64,000 nucleotides of DNA. It comes from an uncultured Francisella sp. (GTDB lineage Bacteria; Pseudomonadota; Gammaproteobacteria; Burkholderiales; Neisseriaceae). The notes under the pieces were generated by a model. It searched no databases. It was given only the letters and a program-made list of their open reading frames with translations, and was not told where the DNA came from. The position numbers and the translations under genes are program-made. Of this stretch, positions 34,562 through 44,190 are shown piece after piece. Within the stretch, counting starts at the first letter, position 1. Each line of letters begins with the position of its first letter. The stretch lies in assembly GCA_943914555.1 (NCBI GenBank), contig CALUCM010000002.1:1-64000 (forward strand), in the 5' to 3' direction.

Positions 34562-36838
34562 TTAGATCTTACAAGCACCGTCAGTGCAGGCCTCATCCAC
34601 ATCGTCTTGTGCATGATTGGCGCCATCACGGGTATTTTGATAATACAGCGTTTTTAGACCGTATTTATACGCAGTCAATAAATCAAAAAGCAAGGTATTC
34701 ATTGGTACTTTACCATCTGGAAATTTACTGGGATCATAATTGGTGTTGGCAGAGATGGATTGATCGATAAATTTTTGCATAATTGCTACTAGTTGTAGAT
34801 AACCATGGTTATTGGGGATATCCCATAAAAGTTCGTAGGCATCTTTTAAGCGACTATATTCCGGTACTACTTGACGTAGGATCCCATCTTTAGATTGTTT
34901 AATTGACACCAAACCACGAGGCGGTTCAATGCCATTAGTGGCATTAGAAATTTGACTAGAAGTTTCTGAAGGCATCAAGGAAGACAAGGTGCTGTTTCTT
35001 AGTCCATAGTGGGCAATATCTTGACGAAGTTTCTCCCAATCTAAATGCAAAGGTTCCTGACAGAATTCATTGATGCTGGTTTTATAGGTATCAATGGGCA
35101 ATAAACCTTGTGCATAGGTGGTTTCTTTAAAACCTTCACAGGGACCAAATTCTTTGGCTAACTGAACAGAAGCTTTTAGTAAATAATATTGAAAGGCCTC
35201 AAAACGTTGGTGAGTCAAAGTATTGGCAGAGCCATCTGAGTATTTTAAGCCGTTTTTGGCTAGAAAGTAAGCATAATTGATCACCCCAATTCCAAGGGGA
35301 CGCCTTTTGATGGTGGCGATTTTTGCTGCTGCAACAGGATAAGACTGATAATCTAGTAATGCATCTAAGGCACGTACAGCTAACTCACATACTTCTTGCA
35401 AATCGGCATTGGATTCTATTGTTCCTAGATTAATCGCCGATAAAGTGCACAGAGCAATTTCTCCTTGCTGATCATGTATATCATTAAGCGGTTTTGTGGG
35501 AAGAGTTATTTCCAAACATAAGTTGGATTGGCGCACTGGAGCCAGTTCAGGGTTAAAAGCACTATGTGTATTACAGTGATCCACATTTTGGATGTAAATA
35601 CGACCAGTGCTAGCACGCTCCTGCATTAAAAGAGAGAATAATTCAGAAGCAGGTAAAGATTTTTTACGAAGATCTGGTTTTTTTTCATAGCGCTCATAGA
35701 GATGCAAGAAAGCTTTCTGGTCACTAAAAAAAGCTTCATAAAGATCTGGAACATCATGCGGTGAAAAAAGTGTAATTGATTGATTTTTAATTAAACGTTG
35801 ATATAAAAGCTTATTAATTTGCACAGCGTAATCTAGGTGACGAACGCGATTTTCTTCTATTCCACGATTATTTTTTAATACTAATAGGGACTCAATTTCT
35901 AGATGCCACAATGGAAAATATAAGGTGGCAGCACCACCACGTACTCCACCTTGGGAGCACGATTTTACTGCAGCTTGAAATAATTTAAAAAAAGGAATAC
36001 AGCCAGTGTGTTGTGCTTCACCTGCGCGTATTTCACTACCTAAAGCACGAATTCGCCCTGCATTGATACCAATTCCTGCTCGTTGCGACACATATTTTAC
36101 AATGGCAGAAGTAGTGGCGTTGATTGAATCCAGACTATCATCACATTCAATTAACACGCAGGAACTAAATTGACGTGATGGGGTGCGTACTCCCGCCATA
36201 ATCGGTGTGGGAAGTGAAATTTTAAAGGTGGAAATCGCATCATAAAAACGTTTAATATAGTTAAGCCGTCTGTTTTTAGGATAATGTGCAAAGATGCACA
36301 TAGCAATGAGCATATATAAAAATTGTGGACTTTCATAAACAGCACGTGTCACACGATTTTGTACCAGATATTTGCTTTCTAGCTGTTTTACTCCGGTATA
36401 AGAAAAATTTAAGTCACGGCTATGATCAATGCATTGATCCAACTCTGCTATCTCTACTTCGCTATAATTTTCCAAAATGCTTGGATCATATTTATGCTCT
36501 TTAACTAGCTTTTTAATATGTTTAATAAGAGAGGGAGGTGTAAACTGTCCATAAGCGATTTTACGCAACTGAAAAATTGCCAATCGTGCTGCAAGGTATT
36601 GATAATCTGGAGTATCACTAGAAATTAAGTCAGCTGCTGCTTTAGTAATTGTTTCGTGAATGTCTTTGGTACGAATCCCATTATAGAACTGAATTTGCGA
36701 TTTCATTTCCACTTGTGAGACAGAAACATCCTGTAAGCCTTCTGCGGCCCAAGTAATAACGCGATGTATCTTATCAAGATTTAGTTCCTCTTCTCTATTA
36801 TTGCGCTTAATAACTTTTAAATTCGTGATATCAGACAT
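34562..36838 (-). CDS. nrdA: Class Ia ribonucleotide reductase alpha subunit
   Basis: 758-residue catalytic subunit. It has an N-terminal ATP-cone domain (VIKRNNREEELNLDKIHRVITWAAEGL), the active-site region with RVPTRQ-like SSCVLIECDDS, and the NLCLEITLPTKP segment. Near the C-terminus are the radical-transfer Tyr pair region (LKTLYYQNTRDG) and the redox Cys in the final EACTDGACKI tail. Length matches E. coli NrdA. It heads the nrdA-nrdB-ferredoxin operon. The 372-bp upstream gap holds its promoter, but I cannot mark it with confidence. Confidence 0.97.
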   Translation of the reverse strand: MSDITNLKVIKRNNREEELNLDKIHRVITWAAEGLQDVSVSQVEMKSQIQFYNGIRTKDIHETITKAAADLISSDTPDYQYLAARLAIFQLRKIAYGQFTPPSLIKHIKKLVKEHKYDPSILENYSEVEIAELDQCIDHSRDLNFSYTGVKQLESKYLVQNRVTRAVYESPQFLYMLIAMCIFAHYPKNRRLNYIKRFYDAISTFKISLPTPIMAGVRTPSRQFSSCVLIECDDSLDSINATTSAIVKYVSQRAGIGINAGRIRALGSEIRAGEAQHTGCIPFFKLFQAAVKSCSQGGVRGGAATLYFPLWHLEIESLLVLKNNRGIEENRVRHLDYAVQINKLLYQRLIKNQSITLFSPHDVPDLYEAFFSDQKAFLHLYERYEKKPDLRKKSLPASELFSLLMQERASTGRIYIQNVDHCNTHSAFNPELAPVRQSNLCLEITLPTKPLNDIHDQQGEIALCTLSAINLGTIESNADLQEVCELAVRALDALLDYQSYPVAAAKIATIKRRPLGIGVINYAYFLAKNGLKYSDGSANTLTHQRFEAFQYYLLKASVQLAKEFGPCEGFKETTYAQGLLPIDTYKTSINEFCQEPLHLDWEKLRQDIAHYGLRNSTLSSLMPSETSSQISNATNGIEPPRGLVSIKQSKDGILRQVVPEYSRLKDAYELLWDIPNNHGYLQLVAIMQKFIDQSISANTNYDPSKFPDGKVPMNTLLFDLLTAYKYGLKTLYYQNTRDGANHAQDDVDEACTDGACKI

Positions 36839-37210
36839 TGCGAAACAAATCTATATGTAGTAAGGACGATAAAAAAATCAATAGAAAGCTCGGGCACTCT
36901 TGGCCTAAATTAATCAGTGTTTTTTATCTAATGAGCAGTCTACCGATTGCTTTTTTGCTGCTTAAGGTCTTGATTTAATTGATAAGGCTCTTACTTTGGT
37001 CAGCCGCTATCCTTCCTCATTATACCCTTTCTGCCCATGCGAGGTGAAGTTGGCCAACGTAAACCCCCTTTATTAAAGTGACTTAGTTTATTTGGTATTA
37101 AGATACGTAGAAAAGAGCTTTACAAGGGCTTCTTACAGATTTAAGGTATGATAAAATTTTGCTGAGTTTTAGGACTGTTTTTTAGTTTTTTTCGGATTAA
37201 GGTTTGTAAA
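36839..37210. promoter_or_regulatory. Divergent regulatory gap between nrdA and rarA
   Basis: No gene is seen in this 372-bp stretch. On the plus strand TATGAT at 37147-37152 could be the rarA -10, with a poor -35. On the minus strand a long AT-rich leader precedes nrdA. An imperfect palindrome ATCTATATGTAGT near 36847 resembles part of an NrdR box, but it is single and lies almost on the start codon. Confidence 0.4.
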
Positions 37211-38521
37211 ATGAGCGATTTTTTCCATCAGCCGCTACAACAACCGTTAGCAGAGAGATTGCGACCCATAACCTTATCTGATGTTGTGGGGCAAAGCCAT
37301 CTATTAGGTGATGATGGACCGATTCGTTTGATGTATGACATGGCAAGAGTGCATTCAATGATTTTGTGGGGTCCCCCAGGAGTTGGCAAAACCACAATTG
37401 CTCGTTTACTTGCCGAAAAAAGTCAGGCGCATTTAGTTAGCTTTTCAGCAATCTTTTCAGGCGTAAAAGAAATTAGAGAAGCTGTAAATCAAGCACAATC
37501 TGCTTTAAACAAAGGTAAATCTACTGTTATTTTTGTTGATGAGGTACATCGTTTTAATAAAGCACAACAAGATGCTTTTTTGCCACATGTTGAGTCGGGC
37601 TTATTCAAATTTATTGGGGCAACTACTGAAAATCCCTCGTTTGAAATTAATCAGGCTTTATTAAGTCGCAGTACTGTTTATACACTTAAACCTTTGACTG
37701 ACAAAGCCTTAGAACAATTAATCCAACGCATTATGGATCTTCCCGAGTACGCTAATTTGCAATTAGATCAGGAAATTATTCCCTCTCTAGTGGCTTTAGC
37801 TGATCAAGATGCGCGCAAATTGATTAATGCTATGGAGCGACTTTTATTGGCAGCTCTACAGAAAAAAATCACTGTGCTTGATACTCAGTTTATTGATAAG
37901 ATGATGGGAGAAAAGCTGCGCCGTTTTGATAAAGGAGGGGATCAGTTTTATGAGCAAATTTCTGCTTTGCATAAATCAGTACGTGGCTCCCATCCAGATG
38001 CAGCTTTGTACTGGTTATGTCGCATGCTAGATGGTGGTGTAGACCCAAGGTATCTTGCCAGACGAATCATTCGTATGGCTTGGGAGGATATTGGCTTAGC
38101 TGATCCTCGTGCTATGGAAATCAGTCAGCAAGCAGCTTTGACTTATGAACGTTTGGGCAGTCCAGAAGGAGAACTTGCTCTTGCTGAAGCAGTGCTGTTT
38201 TTAGCAAGTGCTGCCAAAAGTAATGCCGCTTATCAGGCTTATAATGAAGCAAAAGCCTTTGTAAAGCAGTCTTCCAGCGCACCTGTACCGATGCATTTGC
38301 GCAATGCGCCAACGCAGATGATGAAGAATATGGCTTATGGCAAAGATTATCGCTATGCTCATAATGAATCCGATGGTTATGCAGCAGGAGAAAGTTATAT
38401 GCCAGATGGCATTTTAGAACCAACATGGTATCGACCTGTGGAACGTGGTCTTGAAATCAAAATCAAAGAGAAGCTGGCTTACCTAAAAGAACTGGATCGC
38501 AAGGCAAGGCAAAAAAAATAG
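37211..38521 (+). CDS. rarA: Replication-associated recombination protein RarA (MgsA)
   Basis: 436-residue AAA+ ATPase related to clamp loaders, acting at stalled replication forks. The RPITLSDVVGQSHLLG start, Walker A WGPPGVGKTTIARLLA (about 54-69), Walker B VIFVDEVHRFNKAQQDAFLP, sensor GATTENPSFEI and the C-terminal tetramerisation region (FDKGGDQFYEQISALHKSVRGSHPDAALYWL) are all present. Length is normal for the family. Confidence 0.96.
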   Translation: MSDFFHQPLQQPLAERLRPITLSDVVGQSHLLGDDGPIRLMYDMARVHSMILWGPPGVGKTTIARLLAEKSQAHLVSFSAIFSGVKEIREAVNQAQSALNKGKSTVIFVDEVHRFNKAQQDAFLPHVESGLFKFIGATTENPSFEINQALLSRSTVYTLKPLTDKALEQLIQRIMDLPEYANLQLDQEIIPSLVALADQDARKLINAMERLLLAALQKKITVLDTQFIDKMMGEKLRRFDKGGDQFYEQISALHKSVRGSHPDAALYWLCRMLDGGVDPRYLARRIIRMAWEDIGLADPRAMEISQQAALTYERLGSPEGELALAEAVLFLASAAKSNAAYQAYNEAKAFVKQSSSAPVPMHLRNAPTQMMKNMAYGKDYRYAHNESDGYAAGESYMPDGILEPTWYRPVERGLEIKIKEKLAYLKELDRKARQKK

Positions 38522-38557
38522 GTATAATCAGCCTACACTGATTTTAAGGATGATGTC

Positions 38558-38848
38558 ATGAAACTAAATAAAAAAAATATTGATTATTTGGCCACCTTAG
38601 CTAAGCTGAGTTTTTCCGATGAAGAAGAAGAGCCCATTGAGAAAGAGTTAAATCAATTTTTTTTAATGGCGCAATGTGTGGTTGAAGTGGCTAAAACGCC
38701 CAAGTTGTTGCATGTGAGTAGCCAAGAAGTCGGTAATTTGCGTGAAGATCGGTCAGTAACACTTAAACAGACAATGCAAGAAGCGATGCAACAGCTTGCA
38801 CCGCAAGTTAAAGAAGGCTTTTATACTGTGCCTAAGGTGATTGAATGA
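38558..38848 (+). CDS. gatC: Asp/Glu-tRNA amidotransferase subunit C
   Basis: 96-residue small subunit that stabilises the GatA-GatB complex. The pattern IDYLATLAKLSFSDEEEEPIEKELNQF and the C-terminal LREDRSV..QEAMQQLAPQVKEGFYTVPKVIE are typical of GatC. It overlaps gatA by 4 bp (ATGA). The three genes gatC-gatA-gatB form one translationally coupled operon. Confidence 0.95.
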   Translation: MKLNKKNIDYLATLAKLSFSDEEEEPIEKELNQFFLMAQCVVEVAKTPKLLHVSSQEVGNLREDRSVTLKQTMQEAMQQLAPQVKEGFYTVPKVIE

Positions 38849-40287
38849 AGAACAAAAGTATCAGAGAATTAAGTGAACTGTTACAGTGTAAAAAACTCAG
38901 TGCACGAGAGCTGGCTGAGTATTTTTTGCAACAACCTGATCACTATAATGCCATTATTAACAAAGATGAAAGCCGTACTTTGCAAGTAGCTGATACTGCT
39001 GATCAGCTTTTAAGACAAGGGGGTACTCACCCATTAACAGGTATCCCGATTGTTTATAAAGATTCTATTTGTCACCAAGGCTGGCAGGCAACGGCAGGTT
39101 CCAAGATTCTTGCTAATTTTGTCGCTCCTTATACGGCAACCGTTATTGCTCAGTTGGATGAGGTTGGTATGGTCCCCTTAGGTAGAGCAAACATGGATGA
39201 ATTTGCCATGGGTTCCACCACTGAGAATTCTTACTTTGGACCGACTTTAAACCCTTGGGATATTAAACGTGTGCCAGGTGGTTCTTCAGGTGGTTGCGCA
39301 GCGGCAGTGGCAGCACGCTTGTGTCCCGTTGCTCTAGGTAGTGATACAGGGGGCTCTATCCGCGCTCCTGCTGCTTATTGTGGCATCAGTGGCTTAAAAC
39401 CGACTTATGGTGCTGTTTCTCGCTATGGTTTAATTGCGTACGCTTCTAGTTTTGATCAAATAGGTCCAATGGCTAAAAGTGCTGATGATTTGAAATGGGT
39501 TTTTCAAACGATGATTGGCAAAGATCCCAAAGATGATACTAGCCGAAACTTTCCTTATCACTCATTACCTTCGTTAACATTAAAAGGACTTAAGATTGGT
39601 CTTATTAAAGAGTTCGAGCAACCGTCAGCGTCAGTGCTAGCTTTGCTTGAACAAGAGGGAGCACATTTAATTGAAATATCTTTACCACAAACAAAGGTGG
39701 CAATTTCTACATATTATCTTCTGACTGCAGCTGAAGCCAGCAGTAATTTGCAGCGTTATGATGGAGTGCGCTATGGTTATCGTGCTGATATGACTGGAAA
39801 TTTAGAAGATTTATATAGGCGTTCTCGCTCACAAGGGTTTGGCAAGGAAGTCAAACGCCGCATTTTGATGGGCACTTATGTTTTATCCCATGGTTTTTAT
39901 GATGCTTATTATTTAAAAGCCAAAAAGATACGTCAAATGATTGTTGCTGAGTTTGAGCAAGCGTTTCAACAATGTGATGTTATTGTGTCGCCGGTGACAC
40001 CAGGTATAGCGCCGCTTCTTGGTAGTTTTAAGGATGATCCAGTACAGATGTATTTAACGGATATATATACTATTTTAGTGAATCTTGCTTATTTACCTTC
40101 CTTAAGTATCCCTGGACCATTGAGTGAGAAGGAAAAGATGCCTCTTGGAGTGCAGCTAATTGGACCTCATTTTAGTGAATATTTATTACTTGATGTTGCT
40201 CAACTAATTCAAGAAAAAAGTGATTGGCATCAGCAATCGCCTTTTGAGCAAACAGGAGAGAAGGCATGGGTAGCAGAAAAGAAATGA
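38845..40287 (+). CDS. gatA: Asp/Glu-tRNA amidotransferase subunit A
   Basis: 480-residue amidase-signature enzyme that releases ammonia from glutamine for tRNA amidation. The catalytic Lys-Ser-Ser set is visible in PIVYKDSI, GGSSGGCAAAVAA and GSDTGGSIRAPAAYCG. It overlaps gatC by 4 bp and gatB by 4 bp. Because glnS is present at 53262-54950, Gln-tRNA can be made directly, and this complex is probably needed for Asn-tRNA. Confidence 0.96.
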   Translation: MKNKSIRELSELLQCKKLSARELAEYFLQQPDHYNAIINKDESRTLQVADTADQLLRQGGTHPLTGIPIVYKDSICHQGWQATAGSKILANFVAPYTATVIAQLDEVGMVPLGRANMDEFAMGSTTENSYFGPTLNPWDIKRVPGGSSGGCAAAVAARLCPVALGSDTGGSIRAPAAYCGISGLKPTYGAVSRYGLIAYASSFDQIGPMAKSADDLKWVFQTMIGKDPKDDTSRNFPYHSLPSLTLKGLKIGLIKEFEQPSASVLALLEQEGAHLIEISLPQTKVAISTYYLLTAAEASSNLQRYDGVRYGYRADMTGNLEDLYRRSRSQGFGKEVKRRILMGTYVLSHGFYDAYYLKAKKIRQMIVAEFEQAFQQCDVIVSPVTPGIAPLLGSFKDDPVQMYLTDIYTILVNLAYLPSLSIPGPLSEKEKMPLGVQLIGPHFSEYLLLDVAQLIQEKSDWHQQSPFEQTGEKAWVAEKK

Positions 40288-41738
40288 ATTGGCAAGTTGT
40301 TATTGGTTTAGAAATTCATGTTGAGCTCAATACTCAAAGCAAGCTATTTACTACATCGTCAACTTGTTTTGGAGCGCAGCCAAATAGCCAAGCCAATGAA
40401 GTTGATTTAGCTTTACCTGGAACGTTACCTAGACTCAATAAAGAGGCGCTGCGTAAAGCAATTCGTTTGGGTTTAGCCCTTAATGCGCATATTAATAATC
40501 CAACAAGTTTTGATCGAAAGCATTATTTTTACCCGGACCTACCCAAAGGTTATCAAATTACCCAACTTTTTTGTCCGATTATAAAAGATGGGGTGTTGGA
40601 CATTGAATTAGAAGGAGTAAGTAGACCCATTCATATTGTTCAAGCGCACCTAGAAGAAAATGCCGGTAAATCGGTGCATGATAAATTTGTTCAATATACT
40701 GCTTTGGATTTCAATCGTGCCGGTAACCCTCTAATCGAGATTGTGTCGGCACCTCAGTTAAGTTCATCCACAGAAGCGGTAATTTATGCCAAAACGATGC
40801 ATCGTTTAGTGACTTGGCTAGATATTTGCAATGGCGATATGTCCCAAGGTGATTTTAGAGCTGATGTTAATGTATCAGTACGACGTGAAGGTGAAGCATT
40901 GGGTACTCGCTGTGAAATTAAAAATCTCAATTCCTTTGAGTTTATTCGACAAGCGATTGATTTTGAAGCGGCAAGACAGATTGAATTACTTGAAAATGGA
41001 CATGCTATTGCGCAAGAAACGCGTCTTTTTAATGTGGCAACTGGAGAAACTCATGCTATGCGCAGTAAGGAAGACGCTCATGATTATCGTTATTTTCCTG
41101 ATCCAGATCTACTGGCAATTTGTGTTGATGATCTACTTAAGGAAGAAAAATCTATAAAAGTCGAGCCCTATCAATTAGTTAAAAAACGTTTTAAAGAAGA
41201 ATATGCTCTGGATGATGAGCGTTATGTGATCAGTCGTGAAATGGCTGAAAATATTGATGCGATTAAAGGAAACTCTCTATTATCTCGCTGGTTGATTGAT
41301 GAATTTTATCCTCGTTTAGAGAATTATCAGCCCTATCAAGAGGATAAAAAATATCCGCTGAGTTTAGGAGAATTGGATTTTTTAATGAAAAAGGTAGCGC
41401 AAGGATATCTAAGCACTGCTTTAGCTAGACAATACTTGGATGAAGTATTTGCTCAAAAAAACGTGCTAACAAGACAAGAGTTTCTTAGGCAAGATCAAAT
41501 GCGCGAAGAGATCACATCTATTTTGCAAAATAGCCAATATCGCTTGCTTGATGAAGAGGATGTATTGGAAGCCATAGCTAAAGAAGCCATTGAAAAAAAT
41601 GAGAAGGCTGTCAATGAATTTCGTTTGGGTAAGGAAAAAGCCTTGAATGTCATGGTGGGGTATGTGATGAAAAAAACCCAAGGCAAAGCCAATGCACAAA
41701 AAGCAGCTGAGCTAATTAAGAAATTAATTGCCAATTGA
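40284..41738 (+). CDS. gatB: Asp/Glu-tRNA amidotransferase subunit B
   Basis: 484-residue subunit that recognises the mischarged tRNA and activates its carboxylate. The N-terminus MNWQVVIGLEIHVELNTQSK is the family start, and the gatA stop overlaps it as ATGA at 40284-40287. An earlier ATG at 40266 would add six unrelated residues. FPDLPKGYQITQ, the metal/ATP region and the C-terminal YqeY-like tail (GKEKALNVMVGYVMKKTQGKANAQ) are intact. Confidence 0.96.
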   Translation: MNWQVVIGLEIHVELNTQSKLFTTSSTCFGAQPNSQANEVDLALPGTLPRLNKEALRKAIRLGLALNAHINNPTSFDRKHYFYPDLPKGYQITQLFCPIIKDGVLDIELEGVSRPIHIVQAHLEENAGKSVHDKFVQYTALDFNRAGNPLIEIVSAPQLSSSTEAVIYAKTMHRLVTWLDICNGDMSQGDFRADVNVSVRREGEALGTRCEIKNLNSFEFIRQAIDFEAARQIELLENGHAIAQETRLFNVATGETHAMRSKEDAHDYRYFPDPDLLAICVDDLLKEEKSIKVEPYQLVKKRFKEEYALDDERYVISREMAENIDAIKGNSLLSRWLIDEFYPRLENYQPYQEDKKYPLSLGELDFLMKKVAQGYLSTALARQYLDEVFAQKNVLTRQEFLRQDQMREEITSILQNSQYRLLDEEDVLEAIAKEAIEKNEKAVNEFRLGKEKALNVMVGYVMKKTQGKANAQKAAELIKKLIAN

Positions 41739-41835
41739 CACTACAGAAATGGATGATGAATATCCAAATAACATGATTATTTTTGTGTTAATAAAGTAAT
41801 ATATGGCGTATAGCGGATTAATTGGGTGATAGGTT

Positions 41836-42336
41836 ATGCTAAGAAAATATTTGTTAATATCATTTTTTCTTTTGTTAGCGGCTTGTGGTTTTCATTTGCG
41901 TGGTTCTTTGGCTAATGAGCACAATCTGGCTGGTAAAGAATGGCAAATAACCGGAGATTCTGATTTTGCAGCATTAATCAAAAGAGAGTTGTATTGGCAA
42001 TATCCAAAGCAAATTAGATTTTCAGAAGCAGCCCCTGCGAAAATTGACATAAAGCACATTCAATTTCAAAAAAGTGTGCAATCTTTTAATCGTTATGGAG
42101 AGATTGATCACTCTTTTTATACTTTGGAAGTATTGGTAGAGGTAACTTACCAAAATCGATTATGGGGTAGACCTATGCTCATTCGTTTGCGTCGTAGTCT
42201 GCCTTATCAAGGCAATAGTTTAGTACAAGAATCGCAAGAAAAAGAACTCAAAGACGATATGTGTCAAGAAGTAGCGCAGGATATTGTTAATCGCTTGTCT
42301 TTCTTGCCTATGGTGTCAGCAGGAGAGCATATTTAA
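41836..42336 (+). CDS. lptE: LPS-assembly lipoprotein LptE
   Basis: 166-residue outer-membrane lipoprotein that plugs LptD and helps insert LPS in the outer leaflet. The signal peptide ends in the lipobox LLAACGFHLRG (Cys17), and CGFxLRG is the hallmark of LptE (RlpB). The rest is a small alpha/beta domain with the weak conservation typical of LptE. It is followed after 4 bp by holA, the standard lptE-holA order, although leuS is not upstream. Confidence 0.92.
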   Translation: MLRKYLLISFFLLLAACGFHLRGSLANEHNLAGKEWQITGDSDFAALIKRELYWQYPKQIRFSEAAPAKIDIKHIQFQKSVQSFNRYGEIDHSFYTLEVLVEVTYQNRLWGRPMLIRLRRSLPYQGNSLVQESQEKELKDDMCQEVAQDIVNRLSFLPMVSAGEHI

Positions 42337-42340
42337 GTTG

Positions 42341-43309
42341 ATGAAAGCCCTAAATATCATCTATGGAGAGGAAGAGCTATTTCGATTTGAGGCCTTAGAT
42401 GAGTTAAGACAGCAAGCAGTTAGTGCTGGTTATCATGAAAGAGAGATCATCGTGATAGAGGCACAGGCGGATTGGAATAATATCCCTGAGGTCTTGGAAA
42501 ATGCCAGTTTATTTGCCTCTACGCGACTGATTGAAATCCATATTCCAAATGGTAAGCCAGGCAACAAAGGAGCAGAAATTATCCAATGGATGATCAATAA
42601 GCTTAATAATGAATTCGAGGGGCAGATTATTATTTTTTTTCTACCTAAGCTGGATAAGCAGCAGCAAAATAGCCGATGGTTTAAAGCTTTACAATCCGCA
42701 GGCCACACCATTCATGCCAAAAAGTTGGAGATAAATCATCTTCCTGCTTGGATTAAGCAGCGTTTGGGACAAAAAAATTTAACCATTGATAAAGAGGCGC
42801 TTTATTTTTTTGCAGAGAAGGTAGAAGGCAACTTATTGGCTGCACAGCAAGAAATTGATAAGCTTGCACTACTTTATCCAGCTGGTACTGTACTTGGTTT
42901 TGCTCAAATTAAATCCATGATTGCTGATGTTGCCCGCTTTGATATTTTTTCTCTAGCGCAAGCTTGGATGCAAGGAGATCACAAGCGTGTCATACGCTTA
43001 TGTGATGGATTAGAAGCATCGGGTACTGAAGCAGTACAGCTGCTTGGGTTAATTAGCGAAGACATCCGTACTCTGATCCGCCTATCAGGAGCTTTGCGGC
43101 AGGGGCAGCATATTTCAGCACTAAAAAATCGTTTGCGGTTGTGGGGAAGTAAACAACAGGCAGCACAGCAAGCCATTAATCGTATTCGTACCCCTCGCTT
43201 AATTAAGGCGCTCCAAGAGTGTGCTTCTATTGATAGAATAATTAAAGGAGTAGAGAAGGGGGATGTATGGTACGGGTTTAAAAAATTGCTAGGTGATTTA
43301 AGCCGCTAA
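42341..43309 (+). CDS. holA: DNA polymerase III delta subunit
   Basis: 322-residue clamp-loader subunit that opens the beta clamp. The start ATG at 42341 gives MKALNIIYGEEELFRFEALDELRQQ, equivalent to the YLxxGxExLLxxE region of HolA. This is shorter at the N-terminus than E. coli HolA by about 20 residues. A longer frame from 42284 overlaps lptE and does not look homologous. Conserved patterns KKLEINHLPAWIKQRL and FAEKVEGNLLAAQQEIDKLALLYP support the call. Its stop codon overlaps the convergent era stop. Confidence 0.9.
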   Translation: MKALNIIYGEEELFRFEALDELRQQAVSAGYHEREIIVIEAQADWNNIPEVLENASLFASTRLIEIHIPNGKPGNKGAEIIQWMINKLNNEFEGQIIIFFLPKLDKQQQNSRWFKALQSAGHTIHAKKLEINHLPAWIKQRLGQKNLTIDKEALYFFAEKVEGNLLAAQQEIDKLALLYPAGTVLGFAQIKSMIADVARFDIFSLAQAWMQGDHKRVIRLCDGLEASGTEAVQLLGLISEDIRTLIRLSGALRQGQHISALKNRLRLWGSKQQAAQQAINRIRTPRLIKALQECASIDRIIKGVEKGDVWYGFKKLLGDLSR

Positions 43310-44190
43310 AGTTCAAGCTCCTTTAAAAGGGCTATTTCTTCTGCATTACTTGTTTTTATTTTGACCCAAGTCTGCAAAAATACTTTCTTTTGCAGCAGTT
43401 GCTCAATGTCTAGCCTTGCTTTGCTGCTAATTTTTTTTAATTTTTCTCCATTTTTACCAATTAATATTCCCTTATGAGAAGCTTTTTCTATCAACAAATT
43501 GGTACTAATGCGTACGAGTTTCGGGGTGTCCTTAAATTCGTTAATTTGCACACTGATAACATAAGGAAGTTCTTGACCAAGATAGCGAAATAGTTTTTCA
43601 CGGATAATTTCTGCAACCAGAAAGTGACTTGAGCGATCAGTGATCATGTCCTCTGGATAAAGAGCTGGACTTTCTGGCAGCAGATGCATGATTTCTCGTA
43701 CTAATTCTTCTAAGCCTTGATGGTGTTTTGCGCTAATTACAAATACTCCTTGAAAAGAATAGAGCAGTGATAATTGCTTAATAAACGCTTGTTTTTCTGT
43801 TACGTGATGAAAGAGATCTTTTTTGTTGATGACTAAAAAAACTTTAGCCTTATCAGGTAGTTGTTTTAATAGCATTTGATCCATTTCGGTAAATCGATTG
43901 GCTTCCACTACCCATAAAGTAAGCTCACTACTACGTATACTGGCAAGAATATGATCATTTAAGCGGCGGGATAGGGTACTTTGATATTTTAGCTGAAAGC
44001 CAGGAGTATCTAATAAAATTAACTGTGCTTGTGGGTAATTAGCAATGCCTCGAATTGGCAAACGGGTGGTCTGTGCTTTTTTGGAGGTGATGCTAATTTT
44101 TTGTCCCAGTAGATGGTTCATCAAAGTTGATTTGCCCACATTGGGCCGACCGATAATGCTGATGAAGCCGCACTTAAAAGTAGTATTCAT
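43306..44190 (-). CDS. era: GTPase Era
   Basis: 294-residue GTPase that binds 16S rRNA during 30S maturation. It has GTPase motifs G1 GRPNVGKSTLMN (about 14-25), G2/G3 including DTPGF, G4 NKKD, and a C-terminal KH domain with KGILIGKNGEKLKKISSKAR (about 238-257). It overlaps rnc by 4 bp, the conserved rnc-era coupling. recO and lepB, often adjacent, are absent here. Confidence 0.96.
   Translation of the reverse strand: MNTTFKCGFISIIGRPNVGKSTLMNHLLGQKISITSKKAQTTRLPIRGIANYPQAQLILLDTPGFQLKYQSTLSRRLNDHILASIRSSELTLWVVEANRFTEMDQMLLKQLPDKAKVFLVINKKDLFHHVTEKQAFIKQLSLLYSFQGVFVISAKHHQGLEELVREIMHLLPESPALYPEDMITDRSSHFLVAEIIREKLFRYLGQELPYVISVQINEFKDTPKLVRISTNLLIEKASHKGILIGKNGEKLKKISSKARLDIEQLLQKKVFLQTWVKIKTSNAEEIALLKELEL

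Noticed and set aside
36845..36865. NrdR box upstream of nrdA
   Set aside because: Only one imperfect half-like palindrome is present and it lies almost on the start codon. NrdR sites normally occur as spaced pairs.
42284..42340. Longer holA start overlapping lptE
   Set aside because: The extra residues are unlike DNA polymerase III delta subunits and would require a 53-bp overlap.
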